Virus record (IMG/VR): IMGVR_UViG_3300046533_000369
Span: 1 to 56,355 of that record
Length of the DNA: 56,355 bases
Strand: one strand, 5' to 3'
DNA from: a virus
Below, in pieces: positions 43,280 through 53,224 of the stretch. The stretch's first letter is position 1. Each line of letters opens with the position of its first letter. Below the pieces are notes generated by a model. The model saw only the letters and a program-made list of their open reading frames with translations, searched no databases and was not told where the DNA came from. The position numbers and the translations under genes were made by a program.

Positions 43280-45388
43280 TCAGATAGCCGCCTGCGCGAC
43301 ATGAAGGGCTTTTGCGACCGCCTCGTCAGGCTGGTGCAGGATGCCCGCAGTATGCGCCTTTTCCTCGCGCTTGGCGCGCTCATGCGCGGCGAATAGCCGA
43401 TCTACCAGATGCTGGTGGCCTTTCACAGCGCCGCCGCTGGCGTATCGGTTTTGCCCGGTGGGGTCGTAGCCATAGGACATCCCCGCCAGCGGATTGACGC
43501 TCGGCGCCGTGTCTGCGGTCGGTTCTCCTGGCGCCGTGGCGGTGGCGCCGACAGGCGGGCGATGGCCGGCGATGGCTGCAACGGGAAGCCTCCCGCCCTT
43601 GTAGGTCGAAGGCTTGAGGAATTGCGTGTAACTGCTTGGCCTCACCAGCGGGAGCGCAGCGCGCAACCCTTTATCTGGCAGGGCCACCGCAGGCGCCGGC
43701 TTGCCCGCGTAACGCTCAAAGAGCGGCGCTCTGTTGCCGACGCCGTGCGGGAAAAACTTCCTGCTCGCAAGCTCCCCGGCAGCACTCACTGCTGCTCCAG
43801 CCAAGGCGCCGCCGCCACCCGGAAGCAGCGCGTGGCCAACGAAAGGCGCCGCTGCCTCCAATCCCCACTTAGCGACCGGGGCCACCTTGCCCATGAGCGT
43901 CTTGGTGTCCTGCGAAGCGGCCAGCCGCTTGGCCCTGTCGAGATCGGAGCCAAAGACGTTTTGCGCGATGGGCGTGTTCAGCCGCTTCATCACGGTTGCC
44001 GAATCGCCCGCCAGCATCGGCTGACGCAGGTAATTGTCGAGCGTTTCCTTCGGCACAAATTGCTTGAGGTGATTGTAGAGAACGCCGCCCTTGCCCTCGT
44101 TCATCAGCGCATTGCCGAGGCCCGTGCCGGCGGCGTGGAAATGGCTGTCATCAGCCGTCGCCAAGTCTTTCGGGAGCGTGTTCATCGTGGGCTTGAAGCT
44201 CGATGGCGCTTCATTGCCGAATTGCTTGATCCAATCGACGTTCAGCTTACGGGCGTTGGCCATATCGCTCGCCACCGCAGCGCCGTCGCCCGCGTACATT
44301 CCCGGCTTCGTCGCCACCTTGCTGATGCCGCTGTCGATCCCGTCGATCATCTGGCCGATCATGTATCGAGCGGGGCCGCTCTCTGTCTCCATCGCCTTCT
44401 GCTGGAGGTCACGCCGGATGTTCTCCATATTCGGCATGGTGAAGTCATTCGGATCTATGGTCTTGAGACTGTTGTCCAGGTGGTCATACGCCGCCTTGGC
44501 GTCCGCGAGGTGCGGGTTCTTGTCGAAACGGTTCAAGCCTGGGAAGTTCGGCGTCTTCGCAAGGTTGGCCTGCACTTCGCTCATGATGGGTTGAGCCGCA
44601 GCAGGATCAAACGTAGCGGTGTGGCTGAAAGCTTTCTTATAAGCGAGATCTTTCGCGGCGAGCGCCTCAGACGCGGCGCCGTGGACAGCCTGGCCTAGCT
44701 CGCCGGGGGTCGTCACCTTGGTGAGATCGGCGGCGGCTCCAGCGCCCTTGGCTAGGCCAGCCATTTCGGCTCCAGTTCTGGCCACGCGCAGAACCGGCAT
44801 CGCCACGCTGGCGGCGTTGAGCAGCGGATCTATAGGATCTGTGGTCATCTTTTCAGCAAACTTAGGCCACGATGTGAAGGGGTCCACGGTGCTGTGGTAA
44901 GCAGCAGAAGCGGCTTCGGTCGCCGGCTTCACCTTCGCCTCGTACTCCGCGTCTGAAGGCGGCGTGTAGCCTATCGCCTTATTGACCATCTTCATGGTTT
45001 CGGGAGCATAGTCCGAAAGCTTCCTGTTAACCCATGCATCGGCGCCTTGAACCAGATCTTTGCCGGGAAGCTCATGCGTGTCATAGACATGCTTGGCCGC
45101 GCTGCCCAAGCCTGAAACTACGTCGCCCACTTTCGCGGCTGCTGACGGAATAAGAGCTTTGGCGGTGCCTTTGGCGACATCCCAACCAGACATATTGGCG
45201 TAATCGGGCGGCGGCTGGGGCGTCGCAACCTTTGCATTCGCGCCCGATTTCGAGGAATCGACAGGATCGTCGCCGTAGTCAGCGGCAGTGTTGCCGCCAG
45301 GTTTCGGAGCAGTCGCAGTCACATTCGCAGGAGCGTCAACGGGAGCCGGCGCCACAGGATCGATGCTGTATTCTGACGCCTGCGCCAT
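43280..45388 (-). CDS. Putative internal virion (ejection) protein, 702 aa
   Basis: An Ala/Pro-rich N-terminus, then long helical stretches (DVAKGTAKALIPSAAAKVGD, LADAKAAYDHLDNSLKTID) and an Ala/Gly-rich hydrophobic zone (GALAGAAVSAAGELASRKFF) suggest a membrane-active ejection protein like T7 gp14-16 or P22 ejection proteins. No enzyme motif is seen. It is placed between the tail fibre and another large virion protein. Starts at ATG 45388 and ends 10 bp before the fibre gene. Confidence 0.7.
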   Translation of the reverse strand: MAQASEYSIDPVAPAPVDAPANVTATAPKPGGNTAADYGDDPVDSSKSGANAKVATPQPPPDYANMSGWDVAKGTAKALIPSAAAKVGDVVSGLGSAAKHVYDTHELPGKDLVQGADAWVNRKLSDYAPETMKMVNKAIGYTPPSDAEYEAKVKPATEAASAAYHSTVDPFTSWPKFAEKMTTDPIDPLLNAASVAMPVLRVARTGAEMAGLAKGAGAAADLTKVTTPGELGQAVHGAASEALAAKDLAYKKAFSHTATFDPAAAQPIMSEVQANLAKTPNFPGLNRFDKNPHLADAKAAYDHLDNSLKTIDPNDFTMPNMENIRRDLQQKAMETESGPARYMIGQMIDGIDSGISKVATKPGMYAGDGAAVASDMANARKLNVDWIKQFGNEAPSSFKPTMNTLPKDLATADDSHFHAAGTGLGNALMNEGKGGVLYNHLKQFVPKETLDNYLRQPMLAGDSATVMKRLNTPIAQNVFGSDLDRAKRLAASQDTKTLMGKVAPVAKWGLEAAAPFVGHALLPGGGGALAGAAVSAAGELASRKFFPHGVGNRAPLFERYAGKPAPAVALPDKGLRAALPLVRPSSYTQFLKPSTYKGGRLPVAAIAGHRPPVGATATAPGEPTADTAPSVNPLAGMSYGYDPTGQNRYASGGAVKGHQHLVDRLFAAHERAKREEKAHTAGILHQPDEAVAKALHVAQAAI

Positions 45389-45394
45389 GGTGTT

Positions 45395-46999
45395 TTACCC
45401 CGAATAGTTTTTGAACCAACGAGACATGGCCTTGATGCCTGTCGCCTTGTCCGCTTCCGACGCAGGCGTCGCGCCACTGTAAATGTCGGAGAACATGCTC
45501 TTCTTCGTGGTGTTGTGCTTTATGCGGAGCACTTTTTCAAACGCCGCACCCTCTTTGCCGTAGCGATCTCCGTGCTCGGCCTCGAAAGCGCGCATGGCGT
45601 CTTTAGCGGTCCAACGTGGCATCCCCGCATTATCATGCTGCGACGTCTTCTCCCAATCATTGAGGTAGGCATCGCGGTCGATGGCTCGCTGCTGGCCCTT
45701 GGCCATTCCTGAGAGCACTTGAATTGCAGCGTCTCTGGTCATGCCGCCGCTGGGGACAATGCCGATAGCCTCCTGAAGACCGCCGAGAGACTGCTGACCC
45801 ATGCCATGGGCCTGGAGAAACGCCAGCCCTTTCGAGTATTTATCAGCCGCTATTTTAGTCCCCAAGTCATGCTCATCAAATTTGTATTGCGCCAAATCAG
45901 GATACAATTTGCTGAAACGGTCCATCGCCGCGTTCCAGTAATTTCCAACCCTGTTGGTCACATCGCCCGCAATGTCAGGCTTCAAAAAGCCTTCTTCGGG
46001 CAGCGAAAGAAGCTTATCGCCCAGGGCGTACACATTGCTGCGCTGGCCCTTGGCGAAATCCGCTTCTGCGGACACCTGATCGGCAAGTTTTTGCGACCCT
46101 GCTTTTGCAGTATTGTAGTCCTTGGTGTTGCTCATGTAGCGATCTTGCGCATCGGCCATGATCGCGCGGCCCTTGTCGCCAACGGCTGTCGCGGCTTCCT
46201 CTTCCGTCTTCGGCGGAAGGGGCTTGGCTGTGGGAAGAAAACTGCCGCCGCCACCGTCAGTGCCGCCTGCTGGGCCAGGAGCGCCGGCGTTATCAGCGCC
46301 GCCTGCTGGGCCAGGCGCGTTGGGGGCGACCGGCGCGCTGGGGGCGACCGGCGCATCAGGAGCGCCAGCGATTTTCGCGCCGCCGCCATATACGTCAGGC
46401 GTCTTGGTTTCGCCCAGGTATTTCCGTGAACTGCGCACCGCGTCTTCGCCAACAAGCGGGATATGTTCTCCTGCTTTGTCCTTCTGAAGCCACGTAGCAA
46501 AAAGCATGGAACGGCCATCTGCCGTGGTGACCCGATCAAAGCCGGCATTGTCTGTCCAAATGCCGCTCTTTCCGAGATCCACAGCCCGCTGCTGGTTTTC
46601 GATGTTCATGCCGCGATTGCCGGCCTGGGTGTGCTCCAGGTTGCCTTCCGCCTGCTGTTCGCCGGCATAAGCCTCCGCGCCCTTGCCCAGTCCTTGCAGA
46701 AGGGCGGTGCCGAGGTAGGGACTGTTCGAAGAGGCCATGCCGCCAACGCCGCTCAACAGCGGGATCAGCCAGCTTCGGTTCTGCCCGAACCAATCGCCGC
46801 CCTTCTGGCCACCGCCCTTATCGTCCGCAGGCGCCGCATCAGCAGGCTTGCGCGCGAGCAAGGGCGGCGACACTGCGTCCCTGGCCACGGGCAAGGCCTT
46901 GGCGACGACAGGATCTGAATCGATCTTAGCCGGCGCCACGGGTGCAGGAGCGCCGGCATTAGTGCCCAGCATGACGTCGTCAGTCGTTGGGTCAGCCAT
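45395..46999 (-). CDS. Putative internal virion (ejection) protein, 534 aa
   Basis: Gly/Ala/Pro-rich N-terminal half with repeated PAGGADNAGAPGPAGG-type linkers, and a C-terminal helical half (FADGR-type turns, then MGQQSLGGLQEAIGIVPSGG and LNDWEKTSQHDNAG). The N-terminus LIPLLSGVGGMASSNSPYLG is hydrophobic. ATG 46999 has GGAGG six bases upstream; a TTG at 47005 overlaps the preceding stop. Ejection role is inferred from position and composition. Confidence 0.7.
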   Translation of the reverse strand: MADPTTDDVMLGTNAGAPAPVAPAKIDSDPVVAKALPVARDAVSPPLLARKPADAAPADDKGGGQKGGDWFGQNRSWLIPLLSGVGGMASSNSPYLGTALLQGLGKGAEAYAGEQQAEGNLEHTQAGNRGMNIENQQRAVDLGKSGIWTDNAGFDRVTTADGRSMLFATWLQKDKAGEHIPLVGEDAVRSSRKYLGETKTPDVYGGGAKIAGAPDAPVAPSAPVAPNAPGPAGGADNAGAPGPAGGTDGGGGSFLPTAKPLPPKTEEEAATAVGDKGRAIMADAQDRYMSNTKDYNTAKAGSQKLADQVSAEADFAKGQRSNVYALGDKLLSLPEEGFLKPDIAGDVTNRVGNYWNAAMDRFSKLYPDLAQYKFDEHDLGTKIAADKYSKGLAFLQAHGMGQQSLGGLQEAIGIVPSGGMTRDAAIQVLSGMAKGQQRAIDRDAYLNDWEKTSQHDNAGMPRWTAKDAMRAFEAEHGDRYGKEGAAFEKVLRIKHNTTKKSMFSDIYSGATPASEADKATGIKAMSRWFKNYSG

Positions 47000-47001
47000 T
47001 G

Positions 47002-50000
47002 TCAACCTCCACCACGAATGTGCGCCGCTTCACGCGCGCGGCGCTCGCGGGCCGCCTCCGTCCTGCCGCCGAGTTGCAACACCGCGTTCGCAATCTCGTT
47101 GGGACCGCCGCCATTCCGGATCACGAAAGCGACCCGATCAGGCAGGTTGCCGTAGTTCCAAATGGTCGAGCCGAGGCCGTCGCGGACATTGCGCGGCAGA
47201 GCGCGCCAGGTATCGAGGCCCCCGACTTTCTGCACCGCTCTCGGCAGAAACTCCGTTTGCAGACGCTGCACCATATTCTGCGCGGCGCCTTGTGGCGTGA
47301 TGGTATCGCCCTGCTGCACGGGGCGCATCTTGCCGTCGGCGCCCGCGATCTGGTGAGTGCCGTAGCCAATAGCCCACGCGCCCCCACCGCCGGCAGATTT
47401 GTCCCAGTACGGCTTGTCGCGGAAGGATTCCTCCTGCGAGAGGATGCCCTGAACGCCATTGTGATAGCCCGGCTGGATCTGCCCCGTCGCGCTGGTCCTG
47501 GAGCCATCGGCGCCGGTAGCGACTGCCGTCGGATATCCGCCAGACGGGCGCTGACCCATGCCGACAGACGTGGCGCCGGGAAACAGCGCATGCTGCTTCG
47601 CTGTCATGCCGCCTTCCCACGAGCCGCCAAGCATGCCGAGGCCTTCCCGCCCGCCGAGGTCGAAGTGCATCAGATCGACGGCGCCGTAGGGATGCTCGGC
47701 ATCGTATTTTTGACCAGGCTGGACCGCCTTGCCGCTGAAGTAGCCGCCCCAGCGCGTAGCCTTGTCCAGTTCGGGATTGTTGTGCTGCTGCGCCGCCCTG
47801 AAATCCTGTGCAAATTTCTCGTAGGCGCGGAAGGTGGTCGGGTCTTGGTAATTAGCAAGCCTCTCGCCCTTCTCGTTGTAGAGCGCGACATCGACCGCCG
47901 CGCCCTTGCCGTGCTGGCGCGGATCGTTATTGCGGAAGCCGGATTCGAGTTGCGCATGCCAACCTTGTGGCAGACCTCTCGTAGCTTCCGTGATGTTATT
48001 GAGCAGGCGCGGATCGACGCCTTGGGCGTTAAATCTTCCACCAGGCGACATCATCTTTGGCGAACCGTTCATCAGTTCGTTGTAGCGCCCGCCAATCTCA
48101 TTGCCGAAAGCCTGGGCTGTATTGCTGACCGCGCTACCGACAGCCTGGCCGGCCCTGTTGACCGTCTGGCCCGCGCTGTTGACGACGTTGCCGACTTGCT
48201 GGGCGCCGCCGGTGAAGATGTTGCCGACGCCGTGGAAGAAATCGCCCACACCGCGACCGAGGCCCCCAAAGAACTGCTCGATGGGATTGCCGTTGGCGTC
48301 GGTCGGCGCCCTGGCCGCTGCGCCGGCAGGCGCAACGCCAGCGCCGGCGGCGGGATGCGCCACAGGCGTCGGCGCCACCCTTGCGGGAGCCGCAGGGGCC
48401 GCAGGCTTCACAACGGGGGCAGGAGCCGCAGGCTGCGCGACATCGCCGCCAAGCGGCGCCGGCGACAGCGGGAACGTGCGGGCGTCGGTCACCCCTGGAG
48501 GCGGCGCGCCTCTGGCTTCGGGCGGAAGCACCAGGCCCGCTTCGTGAGTTGCGGGGACTTCAGCCTGAACCGCAGCAGGAGCCGTGGCGGTCGCGAGATT
48601 TGCCGGCTTGTCAGCGAGCGCGGCGACGTCTGACGGCCTAAGACCAGGCTGCGTGATCGGACCAGCAGTAGCTTCCTCGCGTGTCGTCGGCGTGGTCGAA
48701 TCGTAGCGGGCGAAGCGGGCCTTCTCTTCTTCAGGTGTTTCAGGCGCCAGATCAGGCTTCACGCCCGTCAGCGAATCCGTCCACGATTGCGCATGACGCG
48801 CCTGATAATCCTTCTCCCGTGCTACAGCATCCGCCGCCTTGCCTTGACGCGCTTCCTCCGCGCCTGCAAGCGCGGCAGCTTCAGGAGATCTGCGCAACGC
48901 ATTCGCCGCCGCAGCCTGTTCAGGCGTGGCCGGAACATCCGGTGGCCTTTGATATAGCTGCCCGCTTCCGAGATTGAGCGGCTTGTCGAAACCAGACCCT
49001 TCGACCGGCGCCGCGCCAGTCTGGGCATCGCGCGTAGTTGGCTGCGTGTTGAGCAGCCGCTCGCCCGAATTAGGAACAGAAGCAGACGCGGATTGGCTCG
49101 ACCACGGGCCAAGCACACCTGGAGGCGGCGTTTCCTGCGTCGGCGGGAATAGTTTTGCCAACCTTTCCGGCGGTACTTCCTTGTGCAAATCTTCGCGCGG
49201 AATATGCTCCAATCGCCATGCGTCTTGCGCTTCTGTATCATTCGGGGCCATGCGACCTTGATTGGCCTCGCTCATGTTGTCTACGCTATTGCCCTTACCG
49301 CCCAGACCGGTTTGACTGTTCTCGCCCTCAAGATCCTTAATGCGATCCAGATTAAGGGCAGTTTGCTGCTCTGGGTCATCGTATGTACGCCCCTGCGCAC
49401 CTTCGCTCATGTAATCGACGCCCTCGCCCTGACCGCCAGCGGCCAGGCCCTTGCGCTTGCGGCGCCGGCCAGCGACCATCAGACCGCCGCTGGCGCCGGC
49501 CAACGCCTCGCCCGCGCCCATTACGGCGCCAAGGGGAGCAGTGACGGCGCCGACGCCGGGAATGAGGGAAGCGAGGCCCATAAGCGATTTGGCGGCGCCC
49601 AGCGCCTGGCCGGCTCCGCTCTTTCCACTGCCGCCTGGCGGCTTGGGCGGATCGGGCAACTTGTAGGTTGAATGCACGTCCGGAATGTTTTGCTTCGTCG
49701 TGTCCTGAGTGGCGTTCGGATCGGGGGCTTTGTATTCATCCGTGCTGGCCGCGCCGCCATCCGCGAAACCGAGATACGACCCGCCATGGGTTGGGTCGTG
49801 ATAGCCGTTCAGCGATCCATAGACGCCCATCGAACGGGCCAGATCGGCTTGCGCCAGGAAACCATTGTCCCAGTCGGGCTTGAACGACATGCCAGCCTTC
49901 GCTGCTGCGTCGCGGTCAGCCTGCTGAATGTCGTTCGCGCGCACTTGCGCATCTTGGGCCTTGCCCAATCCTTCTTGGTACTGAGCCGTCGGCGTAACGA

Positions 50001-51609
50001 CATCGGCAACGCCAGGCGCCGCGAGGCCCTGAGATGAAGCGACGGCGGCAGGCGGCGCCGCAGCGATGACGACAGGCTCGCTGCCGCCGGTGGCCAACCC
50101 GCCACGGCGCAAATATGTGACGTCGGGTTGATCGGGTGTGCCAGGCGCTTTGTTCGCCACCACAGGCGCGGCAGGCGTGGCAGGCGCACCGCCAGCAGCA
50201 GGCGCGGTGGTCGTGGCGGCAGGCTGATCCTTGCCGGTGTACTTATTATAGGCGTCGCCAAGCGATTGGCCGAGGCCCACGGTCGCCTGCGCCGTTCCGA
50301 CAGCCTGGTTCAGACCTGACGGCTTTGCCGCCGGCATGCCAGGCGCATTCGGCAGGCTGTAGCGAGCGCCAGACGTCGTTGGAACGTGACGGCTCTTGCC
50401 GCCGTACAAAGTGCTGCCGCTGCCCTGCTGCTGACCCTGCAACCCCGCCATGTGCCGCTGGGCGACAGACTGCCAGGACGGGTCATAGGTGCTGGCAGCG
50501 CCGCCGAGGTCGAAGCCGCCGCGATCATAGGCTCGACCCTGGTCGAAGTCAGTGACGCTGCCGCCGGCGCTCTTCATCGCCTTCTCGTGATCGACGGTCT
50601 TATAGCCGCCGGCCAGGCCCACCGCCTCCGGATGTTTCTTCTCGACCTCGTCGGCCATGAAGCCGAGGCGGGTGAGCTTTTCCGGATCATCCTTGTAGTT
50701 GAAGCTGTGGATCGGCAGACCGTTCTTGGCGGTGCCGATTCGCTTGATGTTTTCCTTCAACTTGCGGTCGGAGAAGAACGGCGCCTGCTGGGTGGAGTTC
50801 GTCGTCTGGCCCGACAGCGAACCGGTGCCCTCCGCAATATTCGCCATGAATTGCGCCGTCTGGAACGGATAAGACTGCTGCTGCTGGAATTGATTGTAGA
50901 GCGAAGTGAGGCCCGCTTGCTGGGTCTGCTGCTGCACCTGGCCCGCGCCCATCATCGCCTGCGCGCCGGCGAGGCCCGCCTGCTGCTGCGCGCCGGCCAA
51001 TTGGCCGTACTGGCCCGCACCCTGCATCTGCCGCGCCAGGTTGGCCTGCTGCGCTTGCAGATCGAGCGCCTGCTGCCCCGTGGCGGTCTGGAGCGCCGTG
51101 TTGTAGCCCTGCTGGAGCACCGGCGCCATGGCGTTGCCATAGGCCAGCGCATTCTGCTGCTGAAGGTTCGCCGCCACAATGCCGCTGCGGTCGCCGCCAA
51201 AGGCGCCGGTCTTGATGGCGTTGCCCAGTTGGCCCGACTGCGCCGTCTGGGCCTGCTGGTTCATCAGAGCGCCCATTTGATTGGTGACGTTCTGAGTGTA
51301 CGGGTTCATGTATTTGTTGATCTGATCGGAGTTCAGATCCCACGGATTCGCTGACCCCATCGCGCCTTGCGTCATGCCCATCGCCGTCTGCAAGCCGGGC
51401 TGCGCGGCGTTGGCATAGTTCGCGGTCTGTTGGAGGCCCATGTTCTGGGCCGTGGTCATCGGCGCGACGAAGGCGTTCGGATCGCTCGAATACTGCTGGA
51501 AGGGCGTTTGCGCCACTTGCTGCGCATTGGCGTTGACCGCGTTATAGCGCGCCAGGACTTCCGGCGGTATCGTGACCTGAGACGAAGCCTGCTGTGTCTT
51601 GCCGCCCAT
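47002..51609 (-). CDS. Giant virion protein with S74-like motif, M15-like peptidase and GH24-like lysozyme, 1535 aa
   Basis: N-terminal 260 residues are Gln/Ala-rich helices (QQANLARQMQGAGQYGQLAG). Residues about 279-344 carry an intramolecular-chaperone-like motif (FFSDRKLKENIKRIG, then RLGFMADEVEKKHPEAVGL and YKTVDHEKA). A very long Pro/Ala-rich middle follows. Residues about 1195-1330 resemble a D,D-peptidase of the M15 type (HGKGAAVDVALYN, DLMHFDLGG), and about 1385-1535 a GH24 lysozyme (ILSQEESFRDKPYWD, AWAIGYGTHQI). It is a tail or internal protein that probably degrades the wall during DNA entry. Length is extreme for the block. Confidence 0.85.
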   Translation of the reverse strand: MGGKTQQASSQVTIPPEVLARYNAVNANAQQVAQTPFQQYSSDPNAFVAPMTTAQNMGLQQTANYANAAQPGLQTAMGMTQGAMGSANPWDLNSDQINKYMNPYTQNVTNQMGALMNQQAQTAQSGQLGNAIKTGAFGGDRSGIVAANLQQQNALAYGNAMAPVLQQGYNTALQTATGQQALDLQAQQANLARQMQGAGQYGQLAGAQQQAGLAGAQAMMGAGQVQQQTQQAGLTSLYNQFQQQQSYPFQTAQFMANIAEGTGSLSGQTTNSTQQAPFFSDRKLKENIKRIGTAKNGLPIHSFNYKDDPEKLTRLGFMADEVEKKHPEAVGLAGGYKTVDHEKAMKSAGGSVTDFDQGRAYDRGGFDLGGAASTYDPSWQSVAQRHMAGLQGQQQGSGSTLYGGKSRHVPTTSGARYSLPNAPGMPAAKPSGLNQAVGTAQATVGLGQSLGDAYNKYTGKDQPAATTTAPAAGGAPATPAAPVVANKAPGTPDQPDVTYLRRGGLATGGSEPVVIAAAPPAAVASSQGLAAPGVADVVTPTAQYQEGLGKAQDAQVRANDIQQADRDAAAKAGMSFKPDWDNGFLAQADLARSMGVYGSLNGYHDPTHGGSYLGFADGGAASTDEYKAPDPNATQDTTKQNIPDVHSTYKLPDPPKPPGGSGKSGAGQALGAAKSLMGLASLIPGVGAVTAPLGAVMGAGEALAGASGGLMVAGRRRKRKGLAAGGQGEGVDYMSEGAQGRTYDDPEQQTALNLDRIKDLEGENSQTGLGGKGNSVDNMSEANQGRMAPNDTEAQDAWRLEHIPREDLHKEVPPERLAKLFPPTQETPPPGVLGPWSSQSASASVPNSGERLLNTQPTTRDAQTGAAPVEGSGFDKPLNLGSGQLYQRPPDVPATPEQAAAANALRRSPEAAALAGAEEARQGKAADAVAREKDYQARHAQSWTDSLTGVKPDLAPETPEEEKARFARYDSTTPTTREEATAGPITQPGLRPSDVAALADKPANLATATAPAAVQAEVPATHEAGLVLPPEARGAPPPGVTDARTFPLSPAPLGGDVAQPAAPAPVVKPAAPAAPARVAPTPVAHPAAGAGVAPAGAAARAPTDANGNPIEQFFGGLGRGVGDFFHGVGNIFTGGAQQVGNVVNSAGQTVNRAGQAVGSAVSNTAQAFGNEIGGRYNELMNGSPKMMSPGGRFNAQGVDPRLLNNITEATRGLPQGWHAQLESGFRNNDPRQHGKGAAVDVALYNEKGERLANYQDPTTFRAYEKFAQDFRAAQQHNNPELDKATRWGGYFSGKAVQPGQKYDAEHPYGAVDLMHFDLGGREGLGMLGGSWEGGMTAKQHALFPGATSVGMGQRPSGGYPTAVATGADGSRTSATGQIQPGYHNGVQGILSQEESFRDKPYWDKSAGGGGAWAIGYGTHQIAGADGKMRPVQQGDTITPQGAAQNMVQRLQTEFLPRAVQKVGGLDTWRALPRNVRDGLGSTIWNYGNLPDRVAFVIRNGGGPNEIANAVLQLGGRTEAARERRAREAAHIRGGG

Positions 51610-51614
51610 GACGC

Positions 51615-52118
51615 CTACTCCGCAGCTTCTTGCTTATGGCCCGTCTTCGCGTTCCAAAGCCAATAGGCGCCCGCCGGCGTCCCGAAATGCCGCTCGTAAA
51701 GTCTCACCTTACCAGCAGCGCGGTGCGTTGACAAAATACTGATTAGGAGGGGTAATTCGAGGCGCATGGCGGCGTTCTTGGCGAACTCGCACAGATAGCT
51801 GGCGCGCCCGCCCTGATAAAGGCTGCGCTGCACTTTGCGAAATTCTGGCCGCACGTAGATCGCGCGTTCGCACAGGACTTCCTCGACGCTATAAGGCGTG
51901 GTGTCCACGCGGAGCAGGATGCCGGCCTCCAGCATGCCTTCGTCACCCTCGATCACGCCGATCACGCCGTGGTCCCAGTTCAGGCTGGCCCACACCTCTT
52001 CCAGCACTTTCCTGGTGTTCACCGCGAGCAGCCCGTTCTCTTCCGCGCACATGGATGTCAGGTCCATGAAATTATGCACGTCGGCTGGAACGCCGTATCT
52101 CACTCGTATGTCGCTCAT
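51615..52118 (-). CDS. GNAT-type acyltransferase-like protein, 167 aa
   Basis: Pattern: VRYGVPADVHNFMDLTSMCA, then GVIGVIEGDEGMLEAGILLR, YVRPEFRKVQRSLYQGGRAS and LYERHFGTPAGAYW. It fits a GNAT fold with the acceptor-CoA loop near YVRPEFRK. Phage tail modules often carry such a gene; the substrate is unknown. ATG 52118 is chosen over an upstream frame that lies in the next gene. Confidence 0.75.
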   Translation of the reverse strand: MSDIRVRYGVPADVHNFMDLTSMCAEENGLLAVNTRKVLEEVWASLNWDHGVIGVIEGDEGMLEAGILLRVDTTPYSVEEVLCERAIYVRPEFRKVQRSLYQGGRASYLCEFAKNAAMRLELPLLISILSTHRAAGKVRLYERHFGTPAGAYWLWNAKTGHKQEAAE

Positions 52119-52122
52119 TGCT

Positions 52123-52812
52123 CTAGTCTCGCTTCGGTCCAGGCAGCTTTGACATCGTCTTGACGATGTGGCCGCGCATTTGTTTGACAAAATCATCGAG
52201 AACGCGGTGGCCGCGATCCAGGTCGCCGTCGCCCGCCGCCATCACCTCTTCAGGCGTCAGCGTGTATTCGCCGCCTGCCACAACGACCTTGACATCCTTA
52301 CCGGTTTTCCCGCCAGCAGCATGCCCACTAGGTAGCGGTTCGCCATAGGGCTTGCTGGGATCGATGTTATAGGGAGCAGACCCAGCGCCATAAGGTCCGC
52401 CTTTATGATCATAGGGTTGCTCGCCGGCCCCACGAGGCAGGCCACCAAACATCCGCTTGATGTTCTTGAATCCGGCATTAGTGTTTCCTTCGCCCATGCC
52501 GCTGACGACGTCGGCGGGAATGACATAGCTGCCGCTCGGAACATGGACGGGCAGGTGATCGGTGCGGCCCGCGACCGCGCTGTGGATCGGGCCGGTGTGG
52601 ACCTTGGCCGACAGGTGCGCGTGAACCGTGCTCGGAACATCAGGCGGCGTGTCCAGTTTTGAGAGCGTCGGCATGCCGCCGCCGGCGTCCCGTGCGCGCC
52701 TCGCGACATCGAGGGCGATGGCGACCGCCTGTTTCTGCGGCTTGCCGGCGCCGATCTCCGTCCTGATATTCTGGCTGACGGCCTCCTTGGATCCGGATTT
52801 GATCAGTGGCAT
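52123..52812 (-). CDS. Virion-associated protein of a common phage type, 229 aa
   Basis: N-terminal KSGSKEAVSQNIRTEIGAGK followed by PQKQAVAIALDVARRARDA is a frequent phage motif. The middle (LPVHVPSGSYVIPADVVSGM, GEGNTNAGFKNIKRMFGG) resembles a segment of large phage virion proteins; the C-terminus KVVVAGGEYTLTPEEVMAAG repeats its style. Probably a structural or DNA-binding virion component. ATG 52812 fits the operon, two bases from the next gene. Confidence 0.7.
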   Translation of the reverse strand: MPLIKSGSKEAVSQNIRTEIGAGKPQKQAVAIALDVARRARDAGGGMPTLSKLDTPPDVPSTVHAHLSAKVHTGPIHSAVAGRTDHLPVHVPSGSYVIPADVVSGMGEGNTNAGFKNIKRMFGGLPRGAGEQPYDHKGGPYGAGSAPYNIDPSKPYGEPLPSGHAAGGKTGKDVKVVVAGGEYTLTPEEVMAAGDGDLDRGHRVLDDFVKQMRGHIVKTMSKLPGPKRD

Positions 52813-52813
52813 G

Positions 52814-53224
52814 TCAGCGTCCTCTCGCCTGGTTGGCAGCGGAGGACGACTGGTTGCCCGCCGCCGATCCGGTCGAATAGGTCACGGTGACCGACTGGCC
52901 CGTCCCAGGCAAAACGAGCAGTCCATCGTTGAAGGTGGTGTTGACAAAATAAAAGCCGACGCTCATCGGAATCGTGGCGATGATGTGCTTGGGGTTGTTG
53001 CTGTTGCCGACATCGGTAGTGTCGCAAAGGTTGCCTGAAGTCGATCCCGCCGCATGCACATTGAGCATGGCGACCCGTCCCGCGCCATGAACGACCTGCG
53101 TAGGAGCCGTTAGCGTGAGCGACACCTGGGAACCCTGGACGCCGACATAGGCCCGCGCCGCGTCATTGATCGCCTGCGCGATGTTTTTGGCTGCGGAGAG
53201 GAGGTCGCCAAGAGAAGCTGTCAT
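52814..53224 (-). CDS. Putative small head-tail or head decoration protein, 136 aa
   Basis: Helical start (LGDLLSAAKNIAQAINDAAR), then strands SQVSLTLTAPTQVVHGAGRV and SVGFYFVNTTFNDGLLVLPG, with a Ser/Asn-rich tail. The alternation suggests a beta-sandwich. It overlaps the nozzle-like gene's stop by one base. No family is certain; a minor virion role is inferred. Confidence 0.65.
   Translation of the reverse strand: MTASLGDLLSAAKNIAQAINDAARAYVGVQGSQVSLTLTAPTQVVHGAGRVAMLNVHAAGSTSGNLCDTTDVGNSNNPKHIIATIPMSVGFYFVNTTFNDGLLVLPGTGQSVTVTYSTGSAAGNQSSSAANQARGR

Noticed and set aside
46987-48633. Plus-strand frame of 548 codons
   Set aside because: Antisense to the C-terminal lysozyme/peptidase region of the 1535-residue protein, which has clear motifs.
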